Positions 33,821 to 42,641 of a stretch of 64,000 bases of DNA are shown here, in pieces (the stretch's first letter is position 1; each line of letters starts with the position of its first letter). The stretch is from Ulvibacterium sp965248315 (GTDB lineage: Bacteria > Bacteroidota > Bacteroidia > Flavobacteriales > Flavobacteriaceae): contig NZ_CBDFIX010000002.1 in the NCBI RefSeq assembly GCF_965248315.1, positions 3,038,001 to 3,102,000 on the forward strand, written 5' to 3'. Under the pieces are notes generated by a model. The model was given only the letters and a program-made list of their open reading frames with translations. It made no database searches and had not been told where the DNA came from. A program made the translations under genes and the position numbers.

Positions 33821-34453
33821 CTATTTTTTAAAGAGGCCTCCCAGTAACCCTCCAAGTCCACCACTTTTTTTATTGCTTCCCATAACCATACCGGCCACAT
33901 CATCCAATACACTGCCATCACCATCGGCATCAATTAAGCTCATGATCAAACTTTGGTTTTGCTGCGGTTGACCTCCCAACATACTTCCCAATAAACTATT
34001 TATTCCATTGGCATCGTTCACATTACCATTGTTCCTTTCCCTACCTAAGTAGCCCATAACGATGGGAGCTGCAATTTTAAGGATATTGGCTATGGTACCT
34101 GCATCCAAACCGGATTTTTGGCTTAAGGCATTTTCTACCTGTGGTTGTTTGTTTCCGAGTACGTGGCCCAAAATCCCGGCACCGTCATCCATTACGGATT
34201 GGTCTACGCCTCCTCCAAAAAGACCTCCCAAATCATCCAGGATACTACCATTATGCTTATTGGACAGTGCATTCATTAGGCCTTCCGCTCCCTGAGGGGA
34301 AGACGCGTTTTTCTTCATCGCTCCCAATAGAAGGGGCATCGCCATGCTTAGTACATCGGCGGTCTTACTTTCTGCTTGTCCGGTTTGCCCGGCCACGCCA
34401 TTAATTAATTGTTTGCCCATTGGGCTGTTTAGTAAATCTAATAATCCAGACAT
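33821..34453 (-). CDS. DUF937 domain-containing protein
   Basis: Cytoplasmic-looking protein of 210 residues, rich in Gly, Leu, Met and Asn, of the DUF937 family (YidB-like). Segments include MSGLLDLLNSPMGKQL, MAMPLLLGAMKKNA, AAPIVMGYLG and a calcium-like DADGDGSVLDD stretch near 177, ending in a Gly/Leu-rich tail (GGLGGLLGGLFKK). The family function is unknown. The acidic loop is a typical feature of the flavobacterial version. It is single, followed by a strong terminator. Confidence 0.88.
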   Translation of the reverse strand: MSGLLDLLNSPMGKQLINGVAGQTGQAESKTADVLSMAMPLLLGAMKKNASSPQGAEGLMNALSNKHNGSILDDLGGLFGGGVDQSVMDDGAGILGHVLGNKQPQVENALSQKSGLDAGTIANILKIAAPIVMGYLGRERNNGNVNDANGINSLLGSMLGGQPQQNQSLIMSLIDADGDGSVLDDVAGMVMGSNKKSGGLGGLLGGLFKK

Positions 34454-34528
34454 GTTATAGTTAATTTTAAAATGGAGGGGTAATGTACAAAAACTGTACT
34501 AATCTAACAGTCCTTCTGGAAAATAAAC

Positions 34529-35479
34529 CTACTTCAACAACGAAATTATCTGTGAGGCCAATTCGGTTCCGATCCGGTCTTGGGCTTCTCCTGTTGCTGC
34601 TCCAATATGTGGGGTCAACGAAATTTTTGGGTGCATTAAAATCTTAATTTCCGGATTGGGCTCGGATTCGAAAACATCCAATCCGGCAAAGGAAATTTTC
34701 TCTTTTCCCAGAGCATCTACCAAGGCTACTTCATCCACCACACCACCGCGTGCCGCATTCACAATGCCAACGCCATCTTTCATGATGGCGATTTCCTTTT
34801 GGCCAATGACATACTCTTTTTGTGCCGGGACATGAAGGGTAATAAAATCCGAAGATTGCAATACTTCTTCCTTGGATAAGGAAGTGAAATCAAAAGAAAC
34901 GGACTGATCATCGAAAAAAGAAACCTCCAGCGAAGCCTTTTCCAAAAAGGGGTCAAAATAAATGACTTTCATACCAACGCCCAATGCGATTTTTGCCGTG
35001 GCCCGACCAATTCGTCCAAAACCGATTACCCCTAAGGTCTTCCCCCTAAGTTCCGTTCCTCCAGCATAAGATTTTTTAAGCTGTTTAAATTTACTGTCCC
35101 CATCCAAGGGCATCTGCCTATTGGCATCATACAAGTAACGCACCCCTCCGAATAAATGGGCGAACACCAGTTCAGCCACGGATTCCGAAGAAGCTGCAGG
35201 GGTATTGATCACATGCAATCCCTTTTCCTTGGCATAGGCAACATCAATATTGTCCATACCTACACCACCACGACCGATTAGCTTTAGACTCGGGCAGGCG
35301 TCAATGAGGTTCTTTCGTACTTTGGTGGCACTTCGCACCAAAAGCCCAATGATTTCATTTTCATTGATATAGGGAATCAATTGTTCCTGGGCCACAGTAG
35401 TGGTCAATACCTCAAAGCCCTCGCTTTCCAAAGCTTGGATTCCTGATTGTGCTATTCCGTCGTTTGCTAATATTTTCAT
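34529..35479 (-). CDS. serA: D-3-phosphoglycerate dehydrogenase (D-2-hydroxyacid dehydrogenase family)
   Basis: Oxidises 3-phosphoglycerate to 3-phosphohydroxypyruvate with NAD in serine synthesis. The 316-residue protein has the substrate loop RSATKV, the Rossmann motif GVIGFGRIGRA, the catalytic Arg in NAARGGVVDE, the Glu in DVFESEPNP and the His in TPHIGAAT. There is no C-terminal ACT domain, so it is the short form without serine feedback. Its place immediately after serC supports SerA over other D-hydroxyacid dehydrogenases. A five-copy heptamer repeat sits just upstream, in the 100-base gap between serC and serA. Confidence 0.9.
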   Translation of the reverse strand: MKILANDGIAQSGIQALESEGFEVLTTTVAQEQLIPYINENEIIGLLVRSATKVRKNLIDACPSLKLIGRGGVGMDNIDVAYAKEKGLHVINTPAASSESVAELVFAHLFGGVRYLYDANRQMPLDGDSKFKQLKKSYAGGTELRGKTLGVIGFGRIGRATAKIALGVGMKVIYFDPFLEKASLEVSFFDDQSVSFDFTSLSKEEVLQSSDFITLHVPAQKEYVIGQKEIAIMKDGVGIVNAARGGVVDEVALVDALGKEKISFAGLDVFESEPNPEIKILMHPKISLTPHIGAATGEAQDRIGTELASQIISLLK

Positions 35480-35483
35480 TTTG

Positions 35484-35518
35484 GTTGTCAGTTGTCAGTT
35501 GTCAGTTGTCGGTTGTCG
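35484..35518. repeat. Tandem heptamer repeat GTTGTCA/G, five copies
   Basis: Five head-to-tail copies of seven bases: three GTTGTCA followed by two GTTGTCG. They lie four bases upstream of the serA start codon, in the leader between serC and serA. The unit resembles short tandem heptamers known from other bacteria. Copy number may vary by slippage and so alter serA translation. Confidence 0.9.
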
Positions 35519-35579
35519 GTGTATTGATTCAATTGTTCCTTGATTTTACGGTCAACGAACAACTAAAAACGCTCAACAA

Positions 35580-36644
35580 TTATCCTTTTCGTTCCATTTC
35601 ACTCATTACGTCTACAAGTATACCCACGCTTTCCAAGGACATAGCATTGTACATTGAGGCTCGGTAACCACCTACGGACCGGTGCCCGTTAAGCCCATTG
35701 ATGCCCGCTTCCTTCCACATAGTATCAAAAGTTTCCTTTAACTTTTCATCGGCCAGGTTAAATGTTGCGTTCATATGGGAACGGTCCTCCATCTTGGCAA
35801 AGCCTTCAAAAACGGGGTTCAGGTCAATTTCCGAGTATAGCAATTGTGCCTTCTTTTCATTAATTTCCGCTATGGCTGGAATTCCCCCAAGATTTTTAAG
35901 CCATTCCAAGGTAAGCATACAGGTATATACAGCAAATACCGCAGGTGTATTGAACATACTATCCTTGGAAATATGAACCTTATAATCCAACATGGATGGA
36001 ATTTTACGGGAGACCTTGCCCAAAACATCTTCTTTAACAACGACCAAGGTAGTACCTGCGGCTCCCATATTCTTTTGGGCGCCTGCATAGATTAAATCAA
36101 ATTGTGAAAAATCCAATTGCCTGGAAAAAATGTCCGAACTCATATCACAGACCAACGGAACGGTAGTTTTCGGGAATTTTTTTACCTGAGTCCCGAAAAT
36201 GGTATTATTGGAAGTTAGGTGCAGATAATCCAAATCATCAGGAACGGTATACCCCTTGGGAATGTAATTGAAATTTTCATCCTTTGAGGAACCCACTTCA
36301 ACCACCTCACCAAAAATTTTAGCCTCCTTAACGGCCTTTTCACTCCATGCGCCAGTGTTTAAGTACCCCGCTTTCTTATCCAATAGATTATAGGCCACCA
36401 TTAAAAACTCCAAACTGGCACCTCCTTGTAAAAACAAGGCTTGGTATCCTTTGCCCTCTAAGCCCAAAAGCTCTAGAGCCAAAGTTCTTGCCTTTTCCAT
36501 GATTTCCACAAATTCCTTGCTTCGGTGGGATATTTCAATAAGTGATAATCCGGAACCATTATAGTCCATGACGGCTTCCGAAGCCTTTAAAAATACCTCT
36601 TGTGGAAGAATACAGGGTCCTGCGCTAAAATTATGTTTTTTCAT
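35580..36644 (-). CDS. serC: Phosphoserine aminotransferase
   Basis: PLP enzyme of 354 residues that makes 3-phosphoserine in serine synthesis and acts in pyridoxal phosphate synthesis. Lys191 in YAGAQKNMG is the PLP lysine, and FSAGPCILP, EISHRSKEF, LFLQGGASLEF and TSNNTIFGTQ are family motifs. The C-terminal HRSVGGYRASMYNA binds the phosphate of the substrate. Length is normal. It lies upstream of serA in the same direction, giving a two-step serine unit. Confidence 0.97.
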   Translation of the reverse strand: MKKHNFSAGPCILPQEVFLKASEAVMDYNGSGLSLIEISHRSKEFVEIMEKARTLALELLGLEGKGYQALFLQGGASLEFLMVAYNLLDKKAGYLNTGAWSEKAVKEAKIFGEVVEVGSSKDENFNYIPKGYTVPDDLDYLHLTSNNTIFGTQVKKFPKTTVPLVCDMSSDIFSRQLDFSQFDLIYAGAQKNMGAAGTTLVVVKEDVLGKVSRKIPSMLDYKVHISKDSMFNTPAVFAVYTCMLTLEWLKNLGGIPAIAEINEKKAQLLYSEIDLNPVFEGFAKMEDRSHMNATFNLADEKLKETFDTMWKEAGINGLNGHRSVGGYRASMYNAMSLESVGILVDVMSEMERKG

Positions 36645-36762
36645 GTGATGTTCAGTTTATGGGTTCCGAAAATCATTCGGTATTTCAATAGGTTTCTTAA
36701 ATTGAGCCGTTAAAGGTCATAAAATTATAGGGAATCTTCCTCATGGAAAACAAATAATTCTG

Positions 36763-37824
36763 TTATGTTTTTAACAGGAAGTCAACAGTATCCACGCCGT
36801 CCGCATAATCCATTAAACTTGGGGTTTGTGTCTTCCCGAAAGGAACCTCATTTTTTATACTACCATGGGATACTACACATTGTATTTTTTGTTTGTCCCG
36901 TTCCAGCTTTGCTTTAATATCCTTCAAGGATTCATACCGTTCGTAAAACAGGGAAGCGATTGGCGACGCATAACTTTCATCCTCCTTTAGCATAAGAAAT
37001 CCGTTGTCCAAGATCTTGAATTCGCTCATCAGATATACGGCCTTGTTATAATCATAGTTATTGGCATATTTTTGATGGTTTATAATGTCTTTATAAGGGT
37101 AAATTGCTGTAAAGAATACGTCAAAATCATAATCCATTGGAACAAAGATTTTGGATACACTTCGACACCCCAACCCGTAGTATCTAAAAATATCATCGCC
37201 AAAAGCTTTTAGCTGGTCTGGAGATTCGTTTCCTGTAAGTACGGCGACGGAATTTCTATTTTTTCGGATCAAGTTGGGCTTTTGGGCAAAATAGTATTCA
37301 AAATACCGGGCCGTATTATCGCTTCCCGTAGCAATTATGGCATCGAATCCCTCCAGTTTTTTCTCGGTGAAACAGATGGTATGTTTTAGTGTCGGCTCCA
37401 TTTCGATAAGAAATTCGGCCAAAAATGGAAGCAGGATATTGTCGTTGGAAGAAAGCTTTGCCTGTACGGAATTCCCGGTCAACAGTACCGCCAAAAAATC
37501 ATGGAAGCCTACTAGGGGAATGTTTCCGGCCATGATGAGGGCTACGTTCTTTTTTTTGTTTTCTTCCAGATCGTAGTAGGATAACCAATGTAGTAAACGG
37601 TCTTCTGTTAATAACTTACTCCAACTCTTAAGGGCAAATAACACATTCGCTTCTGTAAACCAACCGTTGGACTCACCGGCCAAACGAACCTTTTGTTCCA
37701 ATTTATGAAACCATGGCTTGTTTGGATGCCCGTCATGAGCGGTTTTGTTGGAGTATTCGCAAAATTCCCCCATGAATTTTCCAAGTTTAACAAAAGCTTC
37801 TATTCTACGTTTGAGGTCTATCAT
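36763..37824 (-). CDS. Acyl-CoA reductase (LuxC-like)
   Basis: Protein of 353 residues of the LuxC/acyl-CoA reductase family. Motifs visible are VALIMAGNIPLVGFHDFLAVLLTGN (nucleotide-binding part), SSNDNILLPFL, IIATGSDNTARYFEYYF and GLGCRSVSKIFVP, whose Cys (near residue 230) is the acyl-carrying nucleophile of the family. In flavobacteria this gene is commonly next to serC and a dicluster ferredoxin; its physiological aldehyde product is not known. No lux genes are present, so a light-producing role is not suggested. It is divergent from the ferredoxin gene. Confidence 0.9.
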   Translation of the reverse strand: MIDLKRRIEAFVKLGKFMGEFCEYSNKTAHDGHPNKPWFHKLEQKVRLAGESNGWFTEANVLFALKSWSKLLTEDRLLHWLSYYDLEENKKKNVALIMAGNIPLVGFHDFLAVLLTGNSVQAKLSSNDNILLPFLAEFLIEMEPTLKHTICFTEKKLEGFDAIIATGSDNTARYFEYYFAQKPNLIRKNRNSVAVLTGNESPDQLKAFGDDIFRYYGLGCRSVSKIFVPMDYDFDVFFTAIYPYKDIINHQKYANNYDYNKAVYLMSEFKILDNGFLMLKEDESYASPIASLFYERYESLKDIKAKLERDKQKIQCVVSHGSIKNEVPFGKTQTPSLMDYADGVDTVDFLLKT

Positions 37825-37828
37825 TATA

Positions 37829-37860
37829 TTTGTCTAGTAATTCTGTAGGGTTTACCTTTG
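37829..37860 (+). promoter_or_regulatory. Promoter of the ferredoxin gene
   Basis: TTTG at 37829-37832, 20 bases, then TACCTTTG at 37853-37860, a full match to the -33/-7 consensus on the plus strand. The leader to the ferredoxin ATG would be about 87 bases. Confidence 0.5.
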
Positions 37861-37888
37861 CTTTTAAGGAATTGCAAAAATACACATA

Positions 37889-37896
37889 CAAAACTA
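37889..37896 (-). promoter_or_regulatory. -7 element for the acyl-CoA reductase gene
   Basis: Minus strand reads TAGTTTTG. It lies 65 bases upstream of the reductase ATG. No clear TTTG is found at the normal distance. Its transcript would cross the ferredoxin promoter region. Confidence 0.38.
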
Positions 37897-37952
37897 AAAT
37901 TGCAGCTGATCGGATTTTGATGTAAAACGGATTCAGTATAAAAAAGAGAATT

Positions 37953-38306
37953 ATGGCTATTATAATAACCGATGAATGTATAAACTGTGGGGCTTGTGAG
38001 CCCGAATGCCCAAATACCGCAATCTATGAAGGAGCGGATGAATGGCGCTACAGTGATGGGACTTCCCTAAAAGGTGATGTAGTATTACCGGATGGAAAAG
38101 CGGTTAATGCGGATGACGTACAGGAACCGATAAGCGACGAAATCTACTACATATCCCCAGATAAATGTACCGAATGTATGGGCTTTCATGAGGAGCCCCA
38201 ATGCGCCGCGGTCTGTCCTGTAGACTGTTGTGTTCCGGATGAGGATAGGGTAGAGTCCGAAGAAACGTTGCTTACCAAACAACAATTTATGCATCCAGAG
38301 GATTAG
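37953..38306 (+). CDS. Dicluster 4Fe-4S ferredoxin
   Basis: Acidic electron-transfer protein of 117 residues. The first cluster set is CINCGACEPECP and the second CTECMGFHEEPQCAAVCP, i.e. two 4Fe-4S motifs, the second with the long insertion between its second and third Cys that is typical of Azotobacter/Chromatium-type 2[4Fe-4S] ferredoxins. About 60 residues separate the motifs, longer than in small clostridial ferredoxins. It is divergent from the LuxC-like reductase gene, an arrangement common in flavobacteria, so it may serve that enzyme. A strong terminator follows. Confidence 0.95.
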   Translation: MAIIITDECINCGACEPECPNTAIYEGADEWRYSDGTSLKGDVVLPDGKAVNADDVQEPISDEIYYISPDKCTECMGFHEEPQCAAVCPVDCCVPDEDRVESEETLLTKQQFMHPED

Positions 38307-38337
38307 GTGGATCTTTCAACTTATTAGGAAAAAAATT

Positions 38338-38366
38338 AAAACCCGATAGTGAATATCGGGTTTTTT
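38338..38366 (+). terminator. Intrinsic terminator after the ferredoxin gene
   Basis: ACCCGATA and TATCGGGT form a stem with a five-base loop, lengthened by flanking A/T pairs and followed by six T. It lies about 30 bases after the ferredoxin stop. Confidence 0.9.
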
Positions 38367-38376
38367 GTTTCCTCTT

Positions 38377-38412
38377 TTTGGGTCTTAAAACCACTTTGAA
38401 AGCCTATCTTTG
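38377..38412 (+). promoter_or_regulatory. Promoter of ychF
   Basis: TATCTTTG at 38405-38412, followed by CA, is an excellent -7 element; TTTG at 38377-38380 lies 24 bases upstream, slightly far. Leader to the ychF ATG is about 52 bases. Confidence 0.5.
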
Positions 38413-38470
38413 CACGCGAATTGGAAAATGGAAACCTTTTCCAAAACTGTAAACCTAACATTTTCCTCAA

Positions 38471-39565
38471 ATGAAAGCAGGTATTGTTGGCTTACCCAAT
38501 GTAGGCAAGTCCACCCTTTTTAACTGTCTGTCCAATGCCAAGGCACAAAGTGCCAATTTTCCATTTTGTACTATTGAGCCCAATATTGGGGTCGTAAACG
38601 TTCCCGATCCCAGATTGGAAAAACTGGAAGCGTTGGTAAGTCCGGAACGTGTAGTACCCGCCACGGTGGAAATTGTGGATATCGCCGGACTGGTAAAAGG
38701 AGCCAGTAAAGGAGAAGGTTTGGGCAACCAATTTCTGGGAAATATTAGGGAGACAGATGCCATCCTCCATGTTTTACGCTGTTTTGACAATGACAATGTG
38801 GTCCATGTTGACGGTTCCGTAGATCCCATTCGTGATAAGGAGACCATTGATATGGAATTACAGCTAAAGGACCTTGAAACCGTAGAGAAAAAGTTGGACA
38901 AGGTAAAACGTGCGGCAAAAACTGGTAATAAGGAGGCCCAGAAGGAAGAGGCTGTGCTACTGAAATTAAAGGAAGGTCTGGAGGCCGGCACCTCCGTACG
39001 CGCGATTGCCGTTGAAAAGGATGCCCGAAAGGAATATGTGAATCCCCTACAGTTCATAACGGACAAACCGGTAATGTACGTTTGCAATGTGGACGAAGAA
39101 TCTGCCGTAAACGGGAATTCCTATGTGGAAAAAGTACGAAATGCCGTAGCCCAAGAAGAGGCGGCCATTCTGGTTTTGGCCGTAGGAACGGAAGCGGATA
39201 TCACAGAGTTGGTGACTTATGAGGAACGGCAAATGTTCCTTGAAGATATGGGGCTAGATGAACCGGGTTCAGCTAAACTGATACGGGGTGCCTACAAATT
39301 ATTGAACTTGGAAACCTACTTCACTGCCGGTGAAAAGGAAGTTCGTGCTTGGACCATTCCCATTGGGGCTACCGCTCCACAGGCTGCCGGAGTAATCCAT
39401 ACCGATTTTGAAAAGGGCTTTATCCGGGCCGAGGTCATCTCCTATGCGGACTATGTAAGTTATGGGAGTGAGCAAAAGGTTAAGGAAGCCGGTAAAATGC
39501 GGGTAGAAGGAAAGGACTATATTGTACAGGACGGGGATGTAATGCACTTCCGCTTCAACGTTTAA
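38471..39565 (+). CDS. ychF: Redox-regulated ATPase YchF (Obg-family)
   Basis: Translation-associated P-loop ATPase of 364 residues. G1 is GLPNVGKST (7-15), G3 is DIAGLVKGASKGEGLGNQFL, and the G4 position reads NVDEE in place of NKxD, the change that gives YchF its ATP preference. A coiled-coil insertion lies near 130-165, and the TGS domain is at the C-terminus (VRAWTIPIGATAPQAAGVIHTDFEKGFIRAEV). Length and motifs are normal. It has its own promoter and no evident operon partner. Confidence 0.97.
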   Translation: MKAGIVGLPNVGKSTLFNCLSNAKAQSANFPFCTIEPNIGVVNVPDPRLEKLEALVSPERVVPATVEIVDIAGLVKGASKGEGLGNQFLGNIRETDAILHVLRCFDNDNVVHVDGSVDPIRDKETIDMELQLKDLETVEKKLDKVKRAAKTGNKEAQKEEAVLLKLKEGLEAGTSVRAIAVEKDARKEYVNPLQFITDKPVMYVCNVDEESAVNGNSYVEKVRNAVAQEEAAILVLAVGTEADITELVTYEERQMFLEDMGLDEPGSAKLIRGAYKLLNLETYFTAGEKEVRAWTIPIGATAPQAAGVIHTDFEKGFIRAEVISYADYVSYGSEQKVKEAGKMRVEGKDYIVQDGDVMHFRFNV

Positions 39566-39670
39566 AAAGTTCTTCTGAAACCGAAGATTTCTTCAAAGAA
39601 CGTCAGCTGGCCATCGTAATCCCGCAAAAAAGGATTCGGGCCCATAAACAATCCGCTTTACTTTTAGCGA

Positions 39671-40576
39671 ATGTTTAAAAAGTATTCCGCTTCGGGTATT
39701 GGAATCCTACTGGCTATTTTTGGGGTAGTGCTCTTTTCCACAAAAGCAGTTATGGTAAAGCTGGCCTATGACTATGAAGTGGACCATGTTACCCTGCTTT
39801 TGTTCCGAATGGGTTTTGCCCTTCCTTTTTATATTTTCATTGCACTATGGAAGAAACCCTTGCACCCTAAGGAAATCCGAACCAAAGATTACGTTTGGAT
39901 CGTATTTTTGGGATTTGTAGGATACTACCTGGCCAGCTTGTTCGATTTTATGGGGCTGCAGTACATAAAGGCCGGATTGGAACGGCTTATCCTTTTCATT
40001 TATCCCACTATAGTAGTATTGCTGTCCTGGCTTTTCTTTAGAAAAAGAATCACCAAGTCCCAGATATGGGCCATATTGCTTACCTATCTTGGAGTAGTCG
40101 TTACGTTTTGGAGTGAAATCCGGATTGAAGGTGACGCTGTTTTGTGGGGCGGATTTTTGATTTTACTTAGTGCAATTACCTATGCTTCTTATTTGGTAGG
40201 CAGCGGTTGGCTTATTCCAAAATTTGGCGTGCTCCAGTTTACATCCTATGCCATGATCGTATCTACGCTATGTGTAGGTTTACATTATGGTATTTCGGGA
40301 GATTTTGCACTTACCCATTATCCTTGGGAAGTATACGCATTGGGACTGGCCATGGCACTTTTTGCAACCTTGATTCCCTCCTTTTTGGTTTCCGCCGCCA
40401 TTGAAAGGCTTGGAGCATCCACTTTTTCCATTTTTGGAAGTTTAGGACCAATTTCCACTATCGTCTTGGCCTATTTCCTGCTGGATGAGCGGATAACAGG
40501 TCTTCAGATGTTTGGAATGTTGATTGTAATAGCTGGTGTAAGCCTAGTTTCCACAAAGGGCAAGACCAGGGGTTAA
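39671..40576 (+). CDS. EamA/DMT-family transporter
   Basis: Membrane protein of 301 residues with about ten transmembrane helices arranged as two EamA repeats (roughly 8-140 and 155-295). Typical motifs are FSTKAVMVKLAY in helix 1 and PTIVVLLSWLFFRKRI and PISTIVLAYFLLDERIT at the ends of the repeats. The family exports amino acids, metabolites or other small molecules. The substrate cannot be predicted. The gene stands alone between ychF and the topoisomerase IV genes; TACTTTTA just upstream of its start is a near-consensus -7 element. Confidence 0.9.
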   Translation: MFKKYSASGIGILLAIFGVVLFSTKAVMVKLAYDYEVDHVTLLLFRMGFALPFYIFIALWKKPLHPKEIRTKDYVWIVFLGFVGYYLASLFDFMGLQYIKAGLERLILFIYPTIVVLLSWLFFRKRITKSQIWAILLTYLGVVVTFWSEIRIEGDAVLWGGFLILLSAITYASYLVGSGWLIPKFGVLQFTSYAMIVSTLCVGLHYGISGDFALTHYPWEVYALGLAMALFATLIPSFLVSAAIERLGASTFSIFGSLGPISTIVLAYFLLDERITGLQMFGMLIVIAGVSLVSTKGKTRG

Positions 40577-40755
40577 AGTGTAAAGAATGGCTTGGTGTAC
40601 ACTCCTTATTTTAAAGGTGGCTTTAATACTCCAACGTGAATCCGGTGGCCTCGGCTATCAACAAATTCCGTACTTTCGTTGTTAATTACTTTCCTGGGCA
40701 CCCATTTTGATTTTTGCCTCGAAATTTTATATTAGCAAGGATAAACCCACTTTAA

Positions 40756-42615
40756 ATGGCTCAAACGCAATATACCGAAGATAATATTCGCTCGCTGGAT
40801 TGGAAGGAACACATCCGTATGCGTCCCGGAATGTATATCGGTAAGTTGGGCGACGGCTCCTCAGCAGACGATGGGATCTATATTCTCCTTAAGGAGGTAT
40901 TGGATAATTGCATCGATGAATTTGTTATGGGTGCGGGTAAGACCATCGATATTTCAATTCAGGGAGAACGGGTCATTGTTCGGGACTACGGTCGGGGCAT
41001 TCCCTTGGGCAAGGTAGTGGACGTTGTGTCCAAAATGAACACCGGTGGCAAATACGATACACGGGCCTTTAAGAAGTCCGTTGGACTGAATGGAGTGGGT
41101 ACCAAAGCGGTGAATGCCCTTTCTACCTTTTTTAAGGTGGAATCCACTAGGGATGGCAAATCCAAATCCGCGGAATTTGAGATAGGGGAACTCAAGAATG
41201 AAGAATTGTTGGAAGAGACGGCAAGAAGGCGCGGTACCAAGGTTACCTTTATCCCGGATGAATCTATCTTTAAAAAATACAAATACCGTAATGAGTATGT
41301 AGAACGCATGGTCAAAAACTATGTGTATCTCAATCCGGGCCTCACCATTGTATTCAACGGCGAAAAATTCCATTCCGAAAACGGATTAAAGGATTTATTG
41401 GAGGATAACAACAATGTGGAGGACATGTTGTATCCCATCATACATTTAAAAGGTAACGATATAGAGATCGCCATTACCCATAGCAAGACGCAGTACAGTG
41501 AGGAATATCATTCCTTTGTTAACGGACAGCATACCACGCAGGGAGGTACACATCAGTCCGCGTTTCGCGAGGCTGTTGTAAAGACCATTCGAGATTTCTA
41601 TGGAAAGAACTATGATTCCTCGGATATTCGAAAATCAATCATCTCCGCAATTTCCATTAAGGTTATGGAACCGGTTTTCGAAAGTCAGACCAAGACCAAG
41701 TTGGGCTCTACCGATATGGGTGGAGGTCTCCCTACGGTACGTACGTATGTCAATGATTTTGTGGGAAGACAACTGGACAATTATTTGCATAAAAACCCGG
41801 ATACGGCAGAGAAGCTGCAGCGTAAGATCATGCAGGCCGAAAAAGAACGGAAGGAACTTTCAGGTATTCGAAAATTGGCTCGGGAACGGGCAAAAAAAGC
41901 CAGTTTGCACAACAAAAAGCTGAGGGATTGTCGTGTACATCTAGATAATATGAAGAACGATAGGAGGCTGGACAGCACGTTGTTCATTACCGAAGGTGAT
42001 TCCGCTTCCGGATCAATAACCAAGTCTAGGGATGTGAATACGCAGGCCGTGTTCAGTCTTCGTGGAAAGCCTTTGAATTCCTATGGCATGTCCAAAAAAA
42101 TCGTTTATGAGAACGAGGAATTCAATCTTCTGCAGGCGGCATTGAACATAGAGGATTCCATGGAGGAACTTCGCTACAACAACATTGTAATCGCAACGGA
42201 TGCGGATGTGGATGGAATGCATATCCGGTTGCTATTGATAACCTTTTTTCTCCAGTTTTTTCCGGAACTGATCAAGGAAGGGCACTTGTACATCCTGCAG
42301 ACGCCTTTGTTCCGTGTTAGGAACAAGAAGGAAACCATTTACTGTTACAGCGATGAGGAGAAGAAGGAGGCTATGGCCAAGCTAACCGGAAAGCCCGAAA
42401 TTACAAGATTCAAGGGTTTGGGGGAAATATCCCCTGACGAATTCAAGCATTTTATTGGCGATGACATCCGATTGGAACCCGTAATGTTGGATAAAGCGAT
42501 GTCCATTGAACAGTTATTGAATTTTTATATGGGCAAGAATACCCCCGATCGTCAAAAATTCATAATTAACAATCTTAAAGTAGAAGTAGATCTAGTTGAA
42601 GATAACCAATTGTAA
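40756..42615 (+). CDS. parE: DNA topoisomerase IV subunit B
   Basis: ATPase subunit of topoisomerase IV, which decatenates chromosomes. The 619-residue protein has a GHKL domain (LKEVLDNCIDEF, RDYGRGIPLG, TGGKYDTRAFKKSVGLNGVG), a transducer domain with a QTKTKLG segment, and a TOPRIM domain (EGDSASGS, DADVDGMHI) near 410-495. It lacks the long C-terminal insertion often seen in GyrB. The short length and the parC gene 26 bases downstream mark it as ParE rather than GyrB. Quinolone-region motifs (RGKPLN) look ordinary. Confidence 0.96.
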   Translation: MAQTQYTEDNIRSLDWKEHIRMRPGMYIGKLGDGSSADDGIYILLKEVLDNCIDEFVMGAGKTIDISIQGERVIVRDYGRGIPLGKVVDVVSKMNTGGKYDTRAFKKSVGLNGVGTKAVNALSTFFKVESTRDGKSKSAEFEIGELKNEELLEETARRRGTKVTFIPDESIFKKYKYRNEYVERMVKNYVYLNPGLTIVFNGEKFHSENGLKDLLEDNNNVEDMLYPIIHLKGNDIEIAITHSKTQYSEEYHSFVNGQHTTQGGTHQSAFREAVVKTIRDFYGKNYDSSDIRKSIISAISIKVMEPVFESQTKTKLGSTDMGGGLPTVRTYVNDFVGRQLDNYLHKNPDTAEKLQRKIMQAEKERKELSGIRKLARERAKKASLHNKKLRDCRVHLDNMKNDRRLDSTLFITEGDSASGSITKSRDVNTQAVFSLRGKPLNSYGMSKKIVYENEEFNLLQAALNIEDSMEELRYNNIVIATDADVDGMHIRLLLITFFLQFFPELIKEGHLYILQTPLFRVRNKKETIYCYSDEEKKEAMAKLTGKPEITRFKGLGEISPDEFKHFIGDDIRLEPVMLDKAMSIEQLLNFYMGKNTPDRQKFIINNLKVEVDLVEDNQL

Positions 42616-42641
42616 AACAAAATTATACGTATCTGTTCTGA

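Noticed and set aside
35484..35518. Heptamer repeat as a CRISPR or IS end
   Set aside because: Unit is seven bases without spacers, and no cas or transposase gene is present.
36763..37824. LuxC-like gene as a sign of bioluminescence
   Set aside because: No luxD, luxA, luxB or luxE nearby; the gene is a general acyl-CoA reductase next to serC, as in many flavobacteria.
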